A stretch of 9,066 nucleotides of DNA from Prolixibacteraceae bacterium UBA6162 (GTDB taxonomy: Bacteria > Bacteroidota > Bacteroidia > Bacteroidales > Prolixibacteraceae), in assembly GCA_002428215.1 (NCBI GenBank), contig DIUI01000081.1, forward strand, positions 1-9,066. The letters run 5' to 3'. Numbering within the stretch: the stretch's first letter is position 1; every line of letters starts with the position of its first letter. Shown here one piece after another: positions 7,321 to 9,066 of this stretch. The position numbers and the translations under genes are program-made. The notes beneath the pieces were generated by a model, which saw nothing but the letters and a program-made list of their open reading frames with translations, was not told the origin of the DNA and searched no databases.

Positions 7321-8013
7321 TTACTGTAACTGGAAGTTAATGGGCACAGTGTAGGAAACCCTAACTGGTTTGCCCCGCTGCATCCCGGCTTTCCACTTTG
7401 GCAGTGAATTAACAACCCTGAGGGCTTCACGGTCGAGTGAGGGGTCAACCCCGCGGGCTACGCTGGCATTGGTAACCGAACCGTCGCGGTCGACTACAAA
7501 TTGCACATACACCCTACCCTGAATACCATTCTCCTGGGCTATTTGCGGATAACGAATAGTAGTGGCGATGAAGCGGCGAAGAGCAGCTTCCCCACCTGGA
7601 AATTCTGGCATATCTTCCACAATGAAGAATACCTGTGTCTCTTCCTCTTCTTTTTCCTGCCTAACGGCATGAATAACAGGGGCAACATCAATAAAAGTCT
7701 GATTGTCGGCCTCCGAATCGAACATACTGAGGTCGGCCATAATGTCGACACTGTTATCAACGATGTTGAGTACCTCAATTACCTGAGGTGGCGGAGGTGG
7801 TGGAGGTGGTTTAATCTCTTCCTGACGGGTGATTGGGATTACCTCGTCTTCGACTTCTGTTAAATCGAGCGTTCCCAGTGAAGAAACAGACGATGGTTTG
7901 GTTTTCCACTCAAAGGCACCCAATACAACGCCCAGAGCAATCACCAGACCGAGCATCAGAAAGATGTTCTTGTTTCTTTCAAGATCCGCTTTTGGCGACT
8001 TTTTCAGTTCCAT
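7321..8013 (-). CDS. tonB: TonB-family energy transducer
   Basis: TonB couples the proton-motive force captured by ExbB/ExbD to outer-membrane TonB-dependent receptors (SusC-like and siderophore transporters in this phylum). The 230-residue protein has a short basic cytoplasmic N-terminus (1-15) and one membrane segment (about 16-34, IFLMLGLVIALGVVLGAF). A periplasmic linker follows, containing an uninterrupted run of eight prolines (69-76) and an acidic segment (EKEEEE, 120-125). The C-terminal TonB domain (about 128-230) opens with VEDMPEFPGGEAALRRFI, includes YPQIAQENGIQGRVYVQF, and ends with VSYTVPINF. This form is typical of Bacteroidota. exbB/exbD are not adjacent in the window. The start at 8013 fits the need for a charged N-terminus before the membrane helix. 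A strong terminator lies just downstream. The symbol is generic, since such genomes usually carry several tonB paralogues. Confidence 0.93.
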   Translation of the reverse strand: MELKKSPKADLERNKNIFLMLGLVIALGVVLGAFEWKTKPSSVSSLGTLDLTEVEDEVIPITRQEEIKPPPPPPPPQVIEVLNIVDNSVDIMADLSMFDSEADNQTFIDVAPVIHAVRQEKEEEETQVFFIVEDMPEFPGGEAALRRFIATTIRYPQIAQENGIQGRVYVQFVVDRDGSVTNASVARGVDPSLDREALRVVNSLPKWKAGMQRGKPVRVSYTVPINFQLQ

Positions 8014-8067
8014 ACAATTATTGATTTATGAGTTAAAGCAATGTAAAATTGAACGAATTCAAGGCAA

Positions 8068-8075
8068 TAAAGATA
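8068..8075 (-). promoter_or_regulatory. Candidate -7 promoter element for tonB
   Basis: On the minus strand the sequence is TATCTTTA, one base from the Bacteroidota -7 consensus TAnnTTTG and close to the frequent TATCTTTG form. It lies 55 bases before the tonB start codon, giving a leader of about 50 bases. No TTG is present at the right distance for a -33 element. Confidence 0.35.
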
Positions 8076-8579
8076 GAAATAAATGAACAAGTTAATACTT
8101 ACCCAAAAATAAAATTGCTCTTGAAATCTACCGAAAGAACTCCTTTTAAACCTTAGGATCGTAGAATACACGTACATTGGTTGCTACAAAAATTTTACCA
8201 AAATGCCCGATTTCAAAATAAAATAATAATACCCTTTTTGACAAGTATACATGTAATTTAGGAACAGGAAAGTATTGTAAAATGCAGATATATTGGAAGA
8301 TGAGCGGTAAATAGTTTGTTTTGGATAAGAATTATTCAATAGATTAAGAACTTGCCAAATAATTCTTCCACAGCATAATTGCCACATCCCTTTCCTTCGG
8401 AGCTGTCCTTAGTGCAAAAATAAATTTTCTGAGGGATCGGGATATTGTTTGTTAGATTAGGGCATCCAAAGTATTGATTAAACGAGTTCTGAATTGAAAT
8501 TAGTGGTTGTTGCATTTTTGTACCCTGAAAAAACTTTATTAAGGGATCATGGCTTATTCGGGTCGAATAAAAAATTGTA
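8076..8579. other. AT-rich intergenic region without a convincing gene
   Basis: About 500 bases lie between the tonB promoter area and the tRNA promoter. The sequence is markedly more AT-rich than the neighbouring genes. No RNA fold, repeat or recognisable coding homology was seen. The best open frame is a 59-codon minus-strand ORF from the ATG at 8515 to 8336, starting MQQPLISIQNSF and containing KDSSEGKGCGNYAVEE. Its GC content rises slightly near 8378-8420, but there is no supporting family or start signal. Confidence 0.6.
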
Positions 8580-8587
8580 TATATTTG
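8580..8587 (+). promoter_or_regulatory. Promoter (-7 element) of the tRNA-Ala gene
   Basis: TATATTTG is an exact TAnnTTTG match, 12 bases before the mature tRNA start. A -33-like TTCG (one base off TTTG) sits at 8557-8560 with a 19-base spacer. The geometry and position fit a Bacteroidota housekeeping-sigma promoter with a very short leader. Confidence 0.65.
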
Positions 8588-8598
8588 CAGCCACAAAC

Positions 8599-8672
8599 GG
8601 GGGATTAGCTCAGTTGGCTAGAGCGTTTGACTGGCAGTCAAAAGGTCATCGGTTCGATTCCGATATTCTCCA
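8599..8672 (+). tRNA. tRNA-Ala (anticodon GGC)
   Basis: All arms of the cloverleaf fold. The acceptor GGGGGAT pairs with ATTCTCC (8665-8671), with G-U pairs at positions 3 and 5; G3-U70 is the alanine identity element. The D stem is GCTC/GAGC with a 9-base loop. The anticodon stem TTTGA/TCAAA encloses loop CTGGCAG, giving anticodon GGC. The variable loop is AGGTC. The T stem ATCGG/CCGAT encloses TTCGATT. The discriminator is A8672. The length is 74 bases and CCA is not encoded (CGA follows), so it must be added enzymatically. The anticodon-loop bases could also extend the stem to 7 bp at DNA level, a curiosity only. It reads GCC and GCU codons. Confidence 0.95.
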
Positions 8673-8674
8673 CG

Positions 8675-8710
8675 AAAAGGCATTGCAAAGGAGTTTGCAA
8701 TGCCTTTTTT
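8675..8710 (+). terminator. Rho-independent terminator of the tRNA-Ala gene
   Basis: A perfect 15-bp stem is formed by AAAAGGCATTGCAAA (8675-8689) and TTTGCAATGCCTTTT (8694-8708), with loop GGAG (8690-8693). The last stem bases run into a six-T tract (8705-8710). It begins two bases after the tRNA discriminator and following dinucleotide. Because the opposite strand also ends in a run of T (complement of 8675-8678), it could act weakly in both directions. Confidence 0.92.
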
Positions 8711-8712
8711 CG

Positions 8713-8835
8713 TAAAAAGAAATTACCAGTCAGTGAAGAGTCAAACATAGTAAGCTTCGAGAACCTCTGCTTACGAAGGACAGTATCGTCCCAATGCTGG
8801 TGAAGATTTAGCTACGCTGATTTTCAATTGCAATT
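8713..8835. other. Spacer between the tRNA terminator and the hairpin cluster
   Basis: No gene or strong fold is seen here. An interrupted inverted repeat GTAAGC (8750-8755)/GCTTAC (8769-8774) overlaps CTTCG (8755-8759)/CGAAG (8774-8778), which may be decayed repeat sequence. Its significance is doubtful. Confidence 0.4.
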
Positions 8836-8888
8836 TCCCGCTATCGCGGGACAGGCTGTGCCGTAATCATTTTCGCCGGTAGGCGGTC

Positions 8889-8915
8889 TATCATTGTTCA
8901 ACCCCGTTGGGGTTG
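8889..8915. repeat. 27-base repeat, copy 1
   Basis: It consists of the linker TATCATTGTT followed by the 17-base palindrome CAACCCCGTTGGGGTTG (7-bp stem, GTT loop). It is identical to copy 2 at 8960-8986 except for C versus T at the fourth base, and starts 71 bases before it. It is preceded after three bases by the CGCC-GGTA-GGCG hairpin. Confidence 0.8.
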
Positions 8916-8938
8916 TAGACGGAACGGGACGCCTCTTA

Positions 8939-8958
8939 CCCCGGATAGCAATCCGGGG
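8939..8958. repeat. 8-bp inverted repeat in the hairpin cluster
   Basis: CCCCGGAT (8939-8946) and ATCCGGGG (8951-8958) are perfect complements around the loop AGCA. There is no T-run after it, so it is not a terminator. It forms the variable partner of the second 27-base repeat. Confidence 0.7.
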
Positions 8959-8959
8959 C

Positions 8960-8986
8960 TATTATTGTTCAACCCCGTTGGGGTTG
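8960..8986. repeat. 27-base repeat, copy 2
   Basis: It consists of the linker TATTATTGTT followed by the same 17-base palindrome CAACCCCGTTGGGGTTG as copy 1. It is preceded after one base by the 8-bp CCCCGGAT/ATCCGGGG hairpin. Each copy of the invariant palindrome thus has a different hairpin directly in front of it. Confidence 0.8.
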
Positions 8987-9066
8987 GTGGGTTAATCAAT
9001 TTTTGCGGGTGAATGCAGCTTTTTCGTGTGTCCCAGGGTGTTACCCATTTCATAAGATAAAAGGCA

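Larger units (their letters stand above)
8836..9046. repeat. REP/BIME-like cluster of short hairpins
   Basis: This non-coding stretch holds at least six short inverted repeats in about 210 bases. They are TCCCGC-TATC-GCGGGA (8836-8851), a small GGC-TGT-GCC (8854-8862), CGCC-GGTA-GGCG (8874-8885), CAACCCC-GTT-GGGGTTG (8899-8915), CCCCGGAT-AGCA-ATCCGGGG (8939-8958) and the CAACCCC hairpin again (8970-8986). A weaker GGGT-GTT-ACCC lies at 9036-9046. Linkers between hairpins are similar AT-rich words (ATCATTTT, ATCATTGTT, ATTATTGTT). The pattern resembles the REP/BIME elements that REP-associated tyrosine transposases mobilise, but no transposase lies inside the window. No coding frame of note crosses it. 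Confidence 0.65.

Noticed and set aside
6309..7354. Long plus-strand ORFs opposite hflX (121 and 185 codons)
   Set aside because: They are antisense shadows of a fully recognisable HflX reading frame.
8237..8260. E. coli-style sigma-70 promoter (TTGACA followed by TAATTT)
   Set aside because: The spacing is only about 10 bases, and the organism appears to use the Bacteroidota TAnnTTTG promoter type.
8494..8715. 73-codon plus-strand ORF containing GLAQLARAFDWQSKG
   Set aside because: It is the translation of the tRNA-Ala gene and its terminator, a well-known type of spurious ORF.
8889..8986. CRISPR array
   Set aside because: There are only two repeat copies, the spacer itself contains another hairpin, and no cas genes are present; the REP-like explanation fits better.
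8599..9066. Integrated mobile element using the tRNA-Ala 3' end as attachment site
   Set aside because: No direct repeat of the tRNA 3' end and no integrase are visible in the window; the tRNA terminator directly follows and looks native.

Overview
The window looks like chromosomal DNA of a Bacteroidota bacterium, probably from the Bacteroidales/Marinilabiliales side. I infer this from several things. The TonB protein has the 'MPEFPGGE' C-terminal domain typical of the phylum. A secreted lamin-tail-domain protein ends in an 'SPNGDGFND' module. Shine-Dalgarno sites are absent or weak. Promoter-like elements fit the phylum's TAnnTTTG -7 consensus rather than TATAAT. Most of the window is ordinary housekeeping sequence; I do not see a new multi-gene defence, secretion or biosynthetic system.

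Layout. On the minus strand, reading from 4787 down to 39, are four genes. They encode a secreted multidomain lamin-tail protein (4787-3030), the RecA regulator RecX (2845-2375), a zinc-family sugar/polyol dehydrogenase (2172-1147) and a Gfo/Idh/MocA oxidoreductase (1133-39). The last two are 13 bases apart and are very likely co-transcribed, suggesting a paired carbohydrate or polyol oxidation role. Aspartate-semialdehyde dehydrogenase (asd, 4870-5886) is the only protein gene on the plus strand and diverges from the lamin-tail gene. Convergent to it are hflX (7243-6029) and, upstream of that, tonB (8013-7321). A clear Rho-independent terminator lies between tonB and hflX and ends only about 23 bases before the hflX start codon.

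The stretch from 8014 to 8579 is AT-rich and without a convincing gene, apart from a tonB promoter candidate. It is followed by a tRNA-Ala(GGC) gene (8599-8672) with its own promoter-like box and a very strong terminator (8675-8710). From about 8836 to the window end there is a cluster of short hairpins, including a nearly exact 27-base repeat present twice at a 71-base period. This is a REP/BIME-like non-coding repeat array.

The observations most worth checking are the hairpin repeat array next to the tRNA, the dehydrogenase that has lost all four structural-zinc cysteines, and the terminator sitting in what would be the hflX leader.
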